Origin: Streptomyces caelestis
GTDB taxonomy: Bacteria; Actinomycetota; Actinomycetes; Streptomycetales; Streptomycetaceae
NCBI RefSeq assembly: GCF_014205255.1
Contig: NZ_JACHNE010000001.1
Coordinates: forward strand, 744,001 to 808,000
DNA: 64,000 nt
Direction of reading: 5' to 3'
Shown: positions 34,047-42,312 of the stretch, piece after piece
Layout: every line of letters begins with the position of its first letter
Position numbering within the stretch: the first letter of the stretch is position 1
Translations under genes and position numbers: made by a program
Notes under the pieces: model-generated
Databases searched by the model: none
What the model saw: the letters and a program-made list of their open reading frames with translations, nothing else
What the model was told of the DNA's origin: nothing

Positions 34047-34062
34047 GCGCTATCGTTAGCAT
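34047..34062. promoter_or_regulatory. Regulon-2 operator GCGCTATCGTTAGCAT
   Basis: Copy on the enolase-operon side of the divergent region, about 280 bases before its first start codon. The right arm is perfect, the left arm has two changes. Confidence 0.7.
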
Positions 34063-34343
34063 TCATCAGTCGCGATGGTCGGGCGACCCCCGTCATCGCC
34101 CTGTGCCCCGGATTCCATCCCCGGCCGCCCGGGACCACGAGGAGAGCTGTACGGCCCTTCTCCCGTGTCCGGCGTCGCGGTACCGGTCCGGGTGTCGCAC
34201 CGTGGGGTCCGCCTTCTCCCGCTGCCGGTCGGCAAGGGTTCCTCCCTTCTCCTCCTGCTGCGGGAATCCGTCCCGCCACGGCAGGCACGGACACCGGAAC
34301 CGGCCCCCGCTCATCGCCCCGAACTCCGAAAGGTCGCACCGTC

Positions 34344-35654
34344 ATGACAGACACGCGGATCGCCAAGCTCCACGGCCGCAGGGTGTGGGACTCGCGCGGC
34401 CGGCCGACCGTCGAGGTCGAGGTCCACCTAGCGGACGGCGCGATCGGGCGGGCCATCGCACCCGCGGGGGCCTCGACGGGCCAGGGCGAGGCACTCGACC
34501 TGCGCGACGGCGGCGACTCTTTCGGTGGACTCGACGTCCGGCGCGCGGTGGCGTCGGTCAACCGTGAGATCGCGCCCGCTCTGCTGGACCTCGACGCGGC
34601 CGACCAGGAGGCCGTCGACCGCCTTCTGGTGGACCTGGACGGGACCCCCGACCGCGGCCGTCTCGGCGGCAACGCGATCGTGGCCACGTCCATGGCGGTC
34701 CTGCACGCCGGCGCCGCTTCGGCGGACGTACCACTGTGGCAGCACCTGGCGGGCGGACGGCCGGTCCGCATCCCGCTGCCGGAGATCCAGATCTTCGGCG
34801 GCGGCGCCCACGCGGACCGCCGCGTCGACGTCCAGGACTTCATGGTGGTCTGCCCAGCGGCGCGGAGCTTCTCCGAGGCACTGGACTGGACGGCGGAGAT
34901 CTATCGGGCGGCCGGGAGCCTGATGCGCGCCGCCGGCAAGGCTCAGGGCGTCGCCGACGAAGGCGGCTTCTGGCCCGCCTTCGACTCCAACGAGGAAGCG
35001 CTGGAGACGCTGAGCCTCGCCATCGAGAGCGCGGGGTTCGCCCCCGCCACCCAGGTCGGTATCTCGTTGGACGTCGCGGCCTCGCAGTTCGGCAGTGCGG
35101 GCAAGTACACCCTGGCCCTGGACGACCGCACACTGGACACCGAGGCGCTGATCGACATGCTGAGCGGCTGGATCAGGCAGTACCCGATCCTGTCCGTCGA
35201 GGACCCGGTGGGTGAGGACGACCACGACGGAATGCTGGAGTTCACCCGGCGCCACGGCCGCAACTGCCAAGTGATCGGCGACGACTACCTCGTCACGAAC
35301 GCCAAGCGGGTGGAGGCCGCGGCCACCGGCGGAGCGGTGAACGCCGTCCTCATCAAGCCGAACCAGGCCGGCACGGTCACGGAGGCGTTCCAGGCCCTGC
35401 GGGCCGGAAAGGAGGCGGGCTTCGGCACGATCGTCTCGGCCCGTTCCGGAGAGACCGAGGACATCACCATCGCCCATCTGAGCGTCGGCTGGGACGCCGG
35501 CCAGCTGAAGGTGGGATCCTTCACCCGCTCCGAGCGCATGGCGAAGTGGAACGAGGTTCTGCGCATCGAGGAGTCCCTCGGTGATTCCGCCGAATTCAGC
35601 GGCTGGTCCGCGTTCCCTTTCGCTGACCCCGCGTCCTTTGCCTCCAGGCCCTGA
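34344..35654 (+). CDS. Enolase paralogue with altered active site
   Basis: 436 residues, full enolase length, ATG 34344. Most enolase blocks are present: GASTGQGEALDLRDGG, GGNAIVATSMAVLHAGA, GGGAHADRRVDVQDFMVV, VADEGGFWPAFDSNEEAL, SVEDPVGEDD, GDDYLVTN, LIKPNQAGTVTEA, GQLKVGSFTRSER. Departures: the Glu of the canonical QEFM block is Asp (VQDFM); the ASEF Glu is Gln; and SHRSGETED is SARSGETED, losing the conserved His that contacts the phosphate side of the substrate. The Mg ligands and Lys remain. It heads an operon with an extradiol dioxygenase, so it likely dehydrates a pathway-specific hydroxy acid rather than 2-phosphoglycerate (inference). Confidence 0.85.
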   Translation: MTDTRIAKLHGRRVWDSRGRPTVEVEVHLADGAIGRAIAPAGASTGQGEALDLRDGGDSFGGLDVRRAVASVNREIAPALLDLDAADQEAVDRLLVDLDGTPDRGRLGGNAIVATSMAVLHAGAASADVPLWQHLAGGRPVRIPLPEIQIFGGGAHADRRVDVQDFMVVCPAARSFSEALDWTAEIYRAAGSLMRAAGKAQGVADEGGFWPAFDSNEEALETLSLAIESAGFAPATQVGISLDVAASQFGSAGKYTLALDDRTLDTEALIDMLSGWIRQYPILSVEDPVGEDDHDGMLEFTRRHGRNCQVIGDDYLVTNAKRVEAAATGGAVNAVLIKPNQAGTVTEAFQALRAGKEAGFGTIVSARSGETEDITIAHLSVGWDAGQLKVGSFTRSERMAKWNEVLRIEESLGDSAEFSGWSAFPFADPASFASRP

Positions 35655-35716
35655 ATCGGCTGCGGAGCATTACAGTCATTCGAATTCCAAAAGCCGATCC
35701 GAGCACGGAGACCAGC

Positions 35717-36721
35717 ATGCTGCCACCCGTCAATCTGCGCCCGAGTTTCAACATCACCCGCTCCAGTCACGTCCGTCTCACGGTCGCCGATCTGGCCGAG
35801 AGCCGGAACTTCTACGTGAAGGCGCTGGGCCTCGTCGTCAGCGACGAGGACGAACGCACCTGCTACCTCCGCGGCCTGGCCGAGGCGTGCCACCACAGCC
35901 TCGTGCTGGAGCTGGACGAGGAGGGGGCCGGATCGTGCAGGCGGGTCGGCTACCGGGTCTTTTTCGACGAGGACCTGGATCTCGCGTACGCCTGGTTCCG
36001 TGAGCGGGGGCTGCCCGCCGAGTGGGTCGACGCCCCGTACCAGGGCCGCACCCTGCACGTCAGCGACCCCATCGGCACCCCGCTCGAACTGTGCGCGCAC
36101 ATGGAGACCCGGCCTCGGCTGCACATCGACTTCGCGTCCTACAAGGGCGCCCACGCGCAGCGGCTGGACCACTACCAGATCTTCGCGCCCGACACCTACG
36201 AGCTGTGCGCGTTCTACAGCGAGCTCGGCTTCCGCAACTCGGAGTACCTGGAGCACGGCGACAAACTGCTGGGCGCCTTCATGTACCGCAAGGGCACCTG
36301 CCTGGACCTGGCGATCGTCGAGAACACCGGTCCCGCCCTGCACCACTTCGCGTACACCGTGTCCGAGAGCCGCGACATCTTCACCGCCTGCGACTGGGCG
36401 GGCCTCCTCGGCTACGGCGACGGGGTGGAGCGCGGCCCCGGCCGGCACGGGCCGGGCGGAATGCTCTTCGTCTACCTCCGCGACCCCGACGGGCACCGGG
36501 TGGAGGTCTTCAACAGCCACTACCAGACGATCGACACCGAGATCGAGCCCGTCCGCTGGGACGCCGCGTCACTGAGCACCAACGCCCGCTGGGGTCTGCC
36601 GGCCCTGGAGAAGTGGTACTTCGAGGCGTCGCCCTTCGTCGACGCGCCGCTGATCCCGCCGGCCGAGCTGCCGAAGCCGATGTCACTCGAACGTTTCCTG
36701 CTGGAGCAGTCCGCCCCCTGA
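35717..36721 (+). CDS. Extradiol catechol dioxygenase, VOC family (homoprotocatechuate/catechol 2,3-dioxygenase like)
   Basis: 334 residues with two VOC modules. The N-terminal module (about 20-130) lacks metal ligands; the C-terminal module carries the Fe(II) triad: His in LDHYQIFAPD, His in ALHHFAYTV and Glu in HRVEVFNSHY. Length and the long C-terminal tail suit the 3,4-dihydroxyphenylacetate 2,3-dioxygenase group, though the substrate is not certain. GGAG lies 8 bases upstream of the ATG. Second gene after the enolase paralogue (62 bp gap), followed by the CMD protein. Confidence 0.87.
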   Translation: MLPPVNLRPSFNITRSSHVRLTVADLAESRNFYVKALGLVVSDEDERTCYLRGLAEACHHSLVLELDEEGAGSCRRVGYRVFFDEDLDLAYAWFRERGLPAEWVDAPYQGRTLHVSDPIGTPLELCAHMETRPRLHIDFASYKGAHAQRLDHYQIFAPDTYELCAFYSELGFRNSEYLEHGDKLLGAFMYRKGTCLDLAIVENTGPALHHFAYTVSESRDIFTACDWAGLLGYGDGVERGPGRHGPGGMLFVYLRDPDGHRVEVFNSHYQTIDTEIEPVRWDAASLSTNARWGLPALEKWYFEASPFVDAPLIPPAELPKPMSLERFLLEQSAP

Positions 36722-36764
36722 CCCGGCCCGGCCTTTTCACCTCTACGTCACCCGAGGAGACACC

Positions 36765-37316
36765 ATGGCACGAGTGCCCTACCTGGACCGCGAGGACGCG
36801 GATCCGGCACAGAAACCCCTGTACGACCGGCTGGAAGCCGAACGCAAGGTACCGACGGCGAACATCTTCCTCGCCCTGGCCAACGCGCCGGTCCAGCTGG
36901 ACGCCTTCCTGACCTACGCCAACTCGCTGCGAGCCGCCGACCTCAGCCCCCGCTTGCGAGAGCTGGCGATCCTGACCGTCGGGTACGCGACCCGGTCCGC
37001 GTACGAGGTCGCGCACCACCAGTCGCACGGGCTCAAGGCCGGACTCACCGAGGAACAGCTCGCGGCGGTGCCCGACTTCGAGTCCTCGGGCCTGTTCGAC
37101 GACACGGAGAAGGCGGTGATGCGCCTCGCCAAGGAGTCCACGCTCCAGGTCGACGTCTCCGAGCAGACCTGGCGTGCCGCCGCCGACCTGCTGACGGACC
37201 GGCAGATGGTCGAACTTTCCTTGTCCATCGCCTGGTACAACTCCGGCGTCCGCATCATGGGGCTGCTGGACATCGACCTCGAGGAAAATTACCCGAATCC
37301 CTTCCCGAAATCGTAG
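36765..37316 (+). CDS. Carboxymuconolactone decarboxylase (CMD/AhpD) family protein
   Basis: 183 residues, all helical. Typical blocks: ANIFLALANAPVQLDAFLTY, LRELAILTVGYATRSAYEVA followed by HHQSHGLKAGLTEEQLAAV. The usual CxxC of AhpD-type thiol peroxidase partners is replaced by SAYEVAHH, pointing to the decarboxylase/unknown branch rather than peroxide defence. Sits 43 bases after the dioxygenase. Likely acts on a ring-cleavage or lactone intermediate. Confidence 0.85.
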   Translation: MARVPYLDREDADPAQKPLYDRLEAERKVPTANIFLALANAPVQLDAFLTYANSLRAADLSPRLRELAILTVGYATRSAYEVAHHQSHGLKAGLTEEQLAAVPDFESSGLFDDTEKAVMRLAKESTLQVDVSEQTWRAAADLLTDRQMVELSLSIAWYNSGVRIMGLLDIDLEENYPNPFPKS

Positions 37317-37445
37317 AACTCGGCGCCGAAAAGCCCCTCGATACGTGAGAAGTGACAGCCGAGCCGCCGGTCCGCCGCCTCGGTCGCCGAAAAGTTTCCT
37401 CCGCCCCCCGACCGTCGGGACGGAGTATTTCCAAGGAGTATTTCG

Positions 37446-38552
37446 ATGGCGAAAATGCTCGCTGCACGACTGCACGCGCTCGGTGAGCCGATGTCGATCG
37501 ACAGCATCGACGTGCCCACCCCGCGGGCGACCGACGTGCTGGTGCGGGTCAGGGCGTGCGGGATCGTGCCGAACATGGCCAACGTGATCAACAACTGGCC
37601 CACCTGGTTCCCGCACCAGCCACTGCCCAAGTTCCCCGCGATCTTCGGTCTGGACGCCGCGGGTGTGGTCGAGGCGGTCGGCGAGGCGGTGCTGCACACC
37701 AAGCCGGGCGATCGGGTGTACGTCAACCCGCTGCGCGGGTGCGGCAGTTGCCAGGTGTGCCGGGGTGGTGAACTGAGCCGCTGCCGCTACTTCACGCTGA
37801 ACGGCTACTTCAGCACCTCCCGCGACGGCCAGCGGATCTTCGACCTGTATCCGTACGGCGGTTTCTCGCAGTACATGACCGCCCCCCAGTCCTCGATCGT
37901 CAACCTCCCCGGCAACATGACGTTCGAGCAGGCCGGCAAGCTCGGCTACATCGGCACGTCCTACGGCGCCCTCAGGAACGCCGCCGCCGGCCCCGGCCAG
38001 GTCGCCCTCATCGACGGGATCACCGGAACCCTCGGTGTCGCGTCGACCCTGCTCGCGCTCGCCTCCGGCGCCTCCCGGGTCCTCGGGACCGGCCGCAACG
38101 AGGAACTCCTCAAGCGGGTCCGGGAACTGGACCCGGAGCGGATCGAGGTCATGCGGCTCGGCGACGGCTCCACCGGTGAATGGGCCAAGTCCCGCACCGG
38201 CGGCGAGGGCGCCGACTACGTGATCAGCGCGCTGGGGGCCAAGGCCCCGGTGGAGACGATGCTCGACTCCATGCAGGGCGTCCGCCGCGGCGGCAGGGTC
38301 GTCAACGTCGGCGGCGTCGCCGACCGGCTGCCCGTGGACGTGAAGTGGCTCATGGACGAACAGGTGCAGTTGATCGGCTCCAACTGGTTCTCCACCGCGC
38401 AGGGGCAGGAACTCGCCGACATGGTGGCCACCGGCGCCCTGGACCTGTCGTACCTTCAGACCAAGCCCTTCCCACTGGCCAGGGTCAACGAGGCGATCTC
38501 GGGACTCGAGGACCGCGACGGCGGGTTCAGCAACTACGTCGTCATCCCCTGA
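37446..38552 (+). CDS. Zinc-type medium-chain alcohol dehydrogenase
   Basis: 368 residues. Structural zinc Cys cluster GCGSCQVCRGGELSRC at about residues 98-113; nucleotide-binding GITGTLGVASTLLALASGAS. The catalytic-zinc GHE motif is replaced by FGLDAAGVVEAV and the first ligand region reads RACGIVPNMANV, so catalytic zinc binding may be lost or changed. The ribosome site AAGGAG (37433-37438) precedes the ATG. Last gene of the enolase operon; probably oxidises or reduces an alcohol/aldehyde of the pathway. Confidence 0.87.
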   Translation: MAKMLAARLHALGEPMSIDSIDVPTPRATDVLVRVRACGIVPNMANVINNWPTWFPHQPLPKFPAIFGLDAAGVVEAVGEAVLHTKPGDRVYVNPLRGCGSCQVCRGGELSRCRYFTLNGYFSTSRDGQRIFDLYPYGGFSQYMTAPQSSIVNLPGNMTFEQAGKLGYIGTSYGALRNAAAGPGQVALIDGITGTLGVASTLLALASGASRVLGTGRNEELLKRVRELDPERIEVMRLGDGSTGEWAKSRTGGEGADYVISALGAKAPVETMLDSMQGVRRGGRVVNVGGVADRLPVDVKWLMDEQVQLIGSNWFSTAQGQELADMVATGALDLSYLQTKPFPLARVNEAISGLEDRDGGFSNYVVIP

Positions 38553-38706
38553 ACCGCCACCGGCCATGCTGCCGACGGCCCCTGCCCCATACTCACCCCG
38601 CGGCGATCCTGTTCTGCCCTGACGAGCGCCGCGGGGTGTGCTCACCACAGGCCGTACGCTCAGCCCGTTCCCTCCTCGGAGCGGGCCCAGCGGGATGGAG
38701 GAGCCG

Positions 38707-39615
38707 ATGGAACTGCGCTGGCTGGAATCGTTCGTCATCGTCGCGGAGGAACTGCACTTCGCACGGGCGGCCGACCGTCTGCACCTGGCCCCCTCGGCTC
38801 TCAGCGCCCAGGTCAGGGCACTGGAGTCACACCTCGGTGTGCGGCTCATCGACCGCGGACGGCGTACCCGCCCCGCGCTCACCAGCGCCGGGCTGCTGTT
38901 CCTCGAAGAGGCGCGGCTGACCCTCGCCCAGGCCGCCCGGGCCGAGGCCATAGGCCGGCGCGCCGGTCGCGGAGAACTGGGTCACGCCCAGATCGCCTAC
39001 GTCGCCTCGGCCGCGTTCTCCGGCGTGCTCACCGACGTCCTCACCCGCTGCGCCGCTCCCGGCACCGAACTGACCGTGCAGGTCCGGGAGCTGGAGACAC
39101 CCGCCCAACTGGAGGCGCTGGTCTGCGGGGACATCGACGTCGGATTCCTGCGCTTCAGGCCGGAGTACCCGCCCGAGGTCACGGCCACCCGCCTGCTCAC
39201 CGAGGACATCGTCCTGGCCCTGCCGGCGGGCGCCCCGCTGGCGGCCTACGAGGCGGTACCGGCGGCACAGTTGCGCGACGAGTGCTTCGTCGCCCCGCAC
39301 TTCGACGAGGAGTACGGCTGCCGCGACCAGATCCTCGACGTGGCGGAGCGAGGGGGCTTCAGCCCGCGGTGTGCTCCCCCGGTACGGGACTTCATAGCCG
39401 CTCTGACCATGGTCGGCGGAGGTCTCGCGGTCGCCCTGGTCCCCGATTCGCTGCGCCGCGTCCAGATCCCGGGGGTGGCCTACCGTCCGCTGGCCGACGT
39501 GGCGCTGACGACCAGTCTGGTCGGCGCCTTCCGCAGGGGCGAGACCTCGCCCGCGGTGCGTGGTGTGATCCGCCGCCTGCGAGAGGCGGCGGCCACCACT
39601 GTCACCGCCGGCTGA
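38707..39615 (+). CDS. LysR-family transcriptional regulator
   Basis: 302 residues from ATG 38707, chosen because GGAGGA lies four bases upstream; an ATG at 38695 is also in frame. N-terminal winged HTH: RWLESFVIVAEELHFARAAD then RLHLAPSALSAQVRALESHL. A LysR substrate-binding domain follows (VGFLRFRPEYPPEVTATRLL, GGGLAVALVPDSLRRV). Aromatic-acid or acyl metabolites are common co-inducers. It stands between the enolase operon and the 3-hydroxyacyl-CoA dehydrogenase gene; its target is not clear from sequence. Confidence 0.9.
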   Translation: MELRWLESFVIVAEELHFARAADRLHLAPSALSAQVRALESHLGVRLIDRGRRTRPALTSAGLLFLEEARLTLAQAARAEAIGRRAGRGELGHAQIAYVASAAFSGVLTDVLTRCAAPGTELTVQVRELETPAQLEALVCGDIDVGFLRFRPEYPPEVTATRLLTEDIVLALPAGAPLAAYEAVPAAQLRDECFVAPHFDEEYGCRDQILDVAERGGFSPRCAPPVRDFIAALTMVGGGLAVALVPDSLRRVQIPGVAYRPLADVALTTSLVGAFRRGETSPAVRGVIRRLREAAATTVTAG

Positions 39616-40036
39616 AACCGCCGCTTTCCGGCGGGCGTCCGGCCACCTGCCGACGCCCGGCCGGCGCGTGGGCACCTCCGGGCCCCCCGCCCCTGGCCGC
39701 CGGACGCCTCGCCGACCGGGAGGGCGGATCCGCGGTCCGCGGTCTGTCCAGGGGGCCTCGGCAGTTCCATCACGTCTGTCCCAGAGGGCGCCGGCCTCGA
39801 TGTCCGCGCCCTCCTCCTCGTGCTCGCGCCCCGGCCGCCGTGCCCGTCCCGGTCGTGATCGGGGCAGCTCCTCTCGACGCGCCGGACCGACACCGTACCG
39901 GCGCATGTTTGTGCGCGGAAAACGCATCATCAGAGCAGGTCAGAGGGGTGGTCCCCGGCCTACCCTCGACACCGCAGCACAGACCGTCACGGCGTCGGCA
40001 AACCGCCGCCGGACGCGGGAACAGGCGGAGGAGCAC
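39616..40036. other. Intergenic region holding a promoter shared with position 49796
   Basis: 421 bases upstream of the 3-hydroxyacyl-CoA dehydrogenase gene. The first 280 bases show nothing recognisable. The last part contains the composite promoter described at 39908-39966. Confidence 0.5.
39908..39966 (+). promoter_or_regulatory. Composite promoter: TTTGTGCGCGGAAAACG - N12 - AGGTCAGA - N16 - TACCCT
   Basis: The same three blocks with the same two spacings occur at 49796-49854 (last block TACTCT). TACCCT at 39961-39966 fits an actinobacterial -10; AGGTCAGA 16 bases before it stands at -35; the 17-base block upstream is placed like an activator site. The predicted transcript would start about 65 bases before the dehydrogenase ATG at 40037. 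The AraC-type regulator encoded at 40927-41892 is the obvious candidate to bind it. Confidence 0.6.
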
Positions 40037-40903
40037 ATGACATCGATCAAGCACGTGGGCGTCGTCGGCGCCGGGCAGATGGGCCGGGGCATCACCGAGG
40101 TCTGCGCCCGGGCCGGGCTGCACGTCACCTTGTGCGACGTCACCGAGGACAGGGCCCGCGCCGGGCTGACGGGCGTCGCCGACGCACTGCTCAAGGCGGA
40201 GAAGCACGGCGCCATCGGCCCCGAAGACCGCGCTCATGCCCTCGCCGGAATCTCGGTCACCGCCGACCTCTCCCGGCTGTCCGGCGCTGACCTGGTGATC
40301 GAGGCCGCCGTCGAGGACGAGCGGGCCAAGACAGAGCTGTTCCAGCAGTTGGACAAGGTGGTCACCAACCCGTCCGCCGTGCTGGCCAGCAACACTTCCT
40401 CGATCCCCATCGCCCGGCTCGCGGCCGTGACCGGACGTCCTCAGGCGGTGGTGGGCCTGCACTTCTTCAACCCGGTCCCCGCCATGCCGCTGGTCGAGGT
40501 GATCCCCTCGATGCACACCTCCAGGGCCACGGAACAGCGCGTACGCGCCTTCGCCGCCGAGACCCTGGGCAAGAAGACGATCGTCACTCAGGACCGCGCG
40601 GGATTCGTGGTCAACTCCTTGCTGATTCCCTACCTGTTGGCAGCGGTGCGCATGGTCGGTTCCGGCACCGCGACGGCCGAGGACATCGACACGGCCATGA
40701 CCGCCGGCTGCGCCCACCCCATGGGCCCGCTGCGCCTCGCCGACCTCATCGGCCTGGACACGGTGGCGGCGATAGGCGAGGCCCTGTACGAGGAATACCG
40801 CGAACAGCTGTACGCCCCGCCCCCGCTGCTGCGCCGCATGGTCGAGTCGGGCCTGCTGGGCCGCAAGTCGGGGCAGGGGTTCTTCAACTACCAGGCGGCC
40901 TGA
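40037..40903 (+). CDS. 3-hydroxyacyl-CoA dehydrogenase (3-hydroxybutyryl-CoA dehydrogenase type)
   Basis: 288 residues, ATG with GGAGGAG upstream. NAD-binding VGVVGAGQMGRGITEVCARA; catalytic Ser/Asn region LASNTSSIPI; catalytic His in VGLHFFNPVPAMPLVEV; C-terminal domain with DRAGFVVNSLLIPYLLAAVR and HPMGPLRLADLIGLDTV. Oxidises (S)-3-hydroxyacyl-CoA to the 3-keto form with NAD+. Belongs functionally with the acyl-CoA dehydrogenase, ETF and CoA-transferase genes at 44873-49668. Confidence 0.92.
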   Translation: MTSIKHVGVVGAGQMGRGITEVCARAGLHVTLCDVTEDRARAGLTGVADALLKAEKHGAIGPEDRAHALAGISVTADLSRLSGADLVIEAAVEDERAKTELFQQLDKVVTNPSAVLASNTSSIPIARLAAVTGRPQAVVGLHFFNPVPAMPLVEVIPSMHTSRATEQRVRAFAAETLGKKTIVTQDRAGFVVNSLLIPYLLAAVRMVGSGTATAEDIDTAMTAGCAHPMGPLRLADLIGLDTVAAIGEALYEEYREQLYAPPPLLRRMVESGLLGRKSGQGFFNYQAA

Positions 40904-40926
40904 GGGCATCGGCCGGCGTCCTCGCA

Positions 40927-41892
40927 CTACGGCCCTTGACGCCGTCGTCCAGCCGCCCGCGCAGCCCGGGGGCTCATGCCGTAGGCCGCCTTGAAGGCGT
41001 GGCTGAAGTGGGCCGGGTCGGAAAAACCCCAGCGTCCGCCGATGGCGCCGACCGGAAGGTGGTCCATGGCCGGATCGGCGAGGTCGCGCCGGCACCGGTC
41101 CAGACGCTGTTCCCGGATCCAGCCCGAGACGGTGTATCCCTGTGCGGCCAGCAACTTGTACAGGTACCGGCGTGAGATGCGGTGGGTGGCCGCGATGCCT
41201 TCGGGGCTCAGCCCGGGGTCGGCGAGCCGCTCCTCCATGTAGGCGAGGAGGCGCTGGGTGAGCACGCCCGGCCCGTCCTCCTCGGTGCTCCAGTCCGCGC
41301 CCGCCTGCTCCGCGAGCAGGGCTCCGATCAGGCCGACCACGTGGTCGGCGAGCCGGGGCGTGCCGCAGGACTCCAGGTGTGCCATCTGCCGCACCAGCCC
41401 GTACAGGAGGGGCTGTACGACTTGGCCGAGCCCGTCGTGGCATGGCACCGGTGTCGCCGTCACCCGCGCCAGATCACGTTCCGTGATGCGCAGCATGGCG
41501 CGGGGGAACATCAGGACGAGGCCGGTGTGGGACTGCCGCAGGTCGTAGGTGAAGGGCGAGCGGGTGTCGTAGACCACCAGTTCGCCCGGGCGTACCTGGG
41601 CCTGACGATCTTTCTGGGTGAGCACTCCCTGCCCGCTGAGCTGCAGCGTGAGCTGGAGGAGGTCGGGCGCGTCGGAGGCGATGTGCCGTCGGGTGCGCGC
41701 GACGCTGTGCGGTTCGGCCGTGATGACCGACATCTGTACCTGGCCCACCTGCGCGGCGTGCAGCGATGCGCGGAAGTCGGAGCACTCGCGCGGCAGGACC
41801 GCCATGGGCACGAGACTCCGGCTGACGGCGTCCCGCCAGGATTCCAGTCTCTCGCCGGCCGTGGCATCGCTCGGCGTCGTCATCCGGGGCAT
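40927..41892 (-). CDS. AraC-family transcriptional regulator with N-terminal ligand-binding cupin domain
   Basis: 321 residues from ATG 41892, preceded by GGAGGAGAG; a longer frame to 42087 has no family character. The N-terminal AraC-binding domain has RPGELVVYDTRSPFTYDLRQ and SHTGLVLMFPR. The C-terminal double HTH reads GLSPEGIAATHRISRRYLYK then LPVGAIGGRWGFSDPAHFSH and FKAAYGMSPRAARAA. Convergent with the 3-hydroxyacyl-CoA dehydrogenase and divergent from the monooxygenase gene at 42313. Plausible activator of the acyl-CoA block. Confidence 0.9.
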   Translation of the reverse strand: MPRMTTPSDATAGERLESWRDAVSRSLVPMAVLPRECSDFRASLHAAQVGQVQMSVITAEPHSVARTRRHIASDAPDLLQLTLQLSGQGVLTQKDRQAQVRPGELVVYDTRSPFTYDLRQSHTGLVLMFPRAMLRITERDLARVTATPVPCHDGLGQVVQPLLYGLVRQMAHLESCGTPRLADHVVGLIGALLAEQAGADWSTEEDGPGVLTQRLLAYMEERLADPGLSPEGIAATHRISRRYLYKLLAAQGYTVSGWIREQRLDRCRRDLADPAMDHLPVGAIGGRWGFSDPAHFSHAFKAAYGMSPRAARAAGRRRQGP

Positions 41893-42312
41893 TCTGCTCT
41901 CCTCCCGGCCCATCCGGCCCCCGAGGTGCGGAAACGGACCGACCCGGCCCTCCTCCTGGCCGGAGTGTAGGACACTCCGGGCGATATCCGACCCGCTCTG
42001 CGACCACCACTCTTGCGGGACGTTCCTCCGCCGTGGCCGCCCAGGAGCTGTTCTCAGCCAAGCAAAACCCTGTGCCCCCGCATACAAGCGGGGCCTGTGC
42101 TCCGCCCCACATCATTCGGGCAGTGAACGGGAGGCGTCGGCGGCTCTTGGACCGCCCTCCGCCTCCCGCAGGAGCGGCCGTGCCGACATCCCGACCGCCC
42201 CGCGCGGCCCGGAAGGTGCTTCGCCTCAACGTTTCGCCCCCAGCGACACCAGGGATTCCCCCTTCAGTCACCGACGGTCGTCTCCGACCGCAGGCACTCA
42301 CAAGGACACATC
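41893..42312. other. Divergent intergenic region, AraC gene and monooxygenase gene
   Basis: 420 bases. No gene is evident. A CCCCCGCATACAAGCGGGG hairpin-like run (about 42075-42093) and a GGGAGGCG-rich stretch are present, but I see no copy of the promoter blocks found at 39908 and 49796. Confidence 0.35.

Noticed and set aside
32583..34343. Long open frame running into the enolase paralogue (over 1000 codons)
   Set aside because: It overlaps a terminator, an antisense reductase gene and two operators; enolase homology and the start codon begin only at 34344.
34344..35654. Housekeeping enolase
   Set aside because: Position in a catabolic operon and loss of the conserved His and Glu residues argue for a specialised paralogue.
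36510..38951. 813-codon minus-strand frame opposite the CMD and dehydrogenase genes
   Set aside because: Shadow of three well-supported plus-strand genes.
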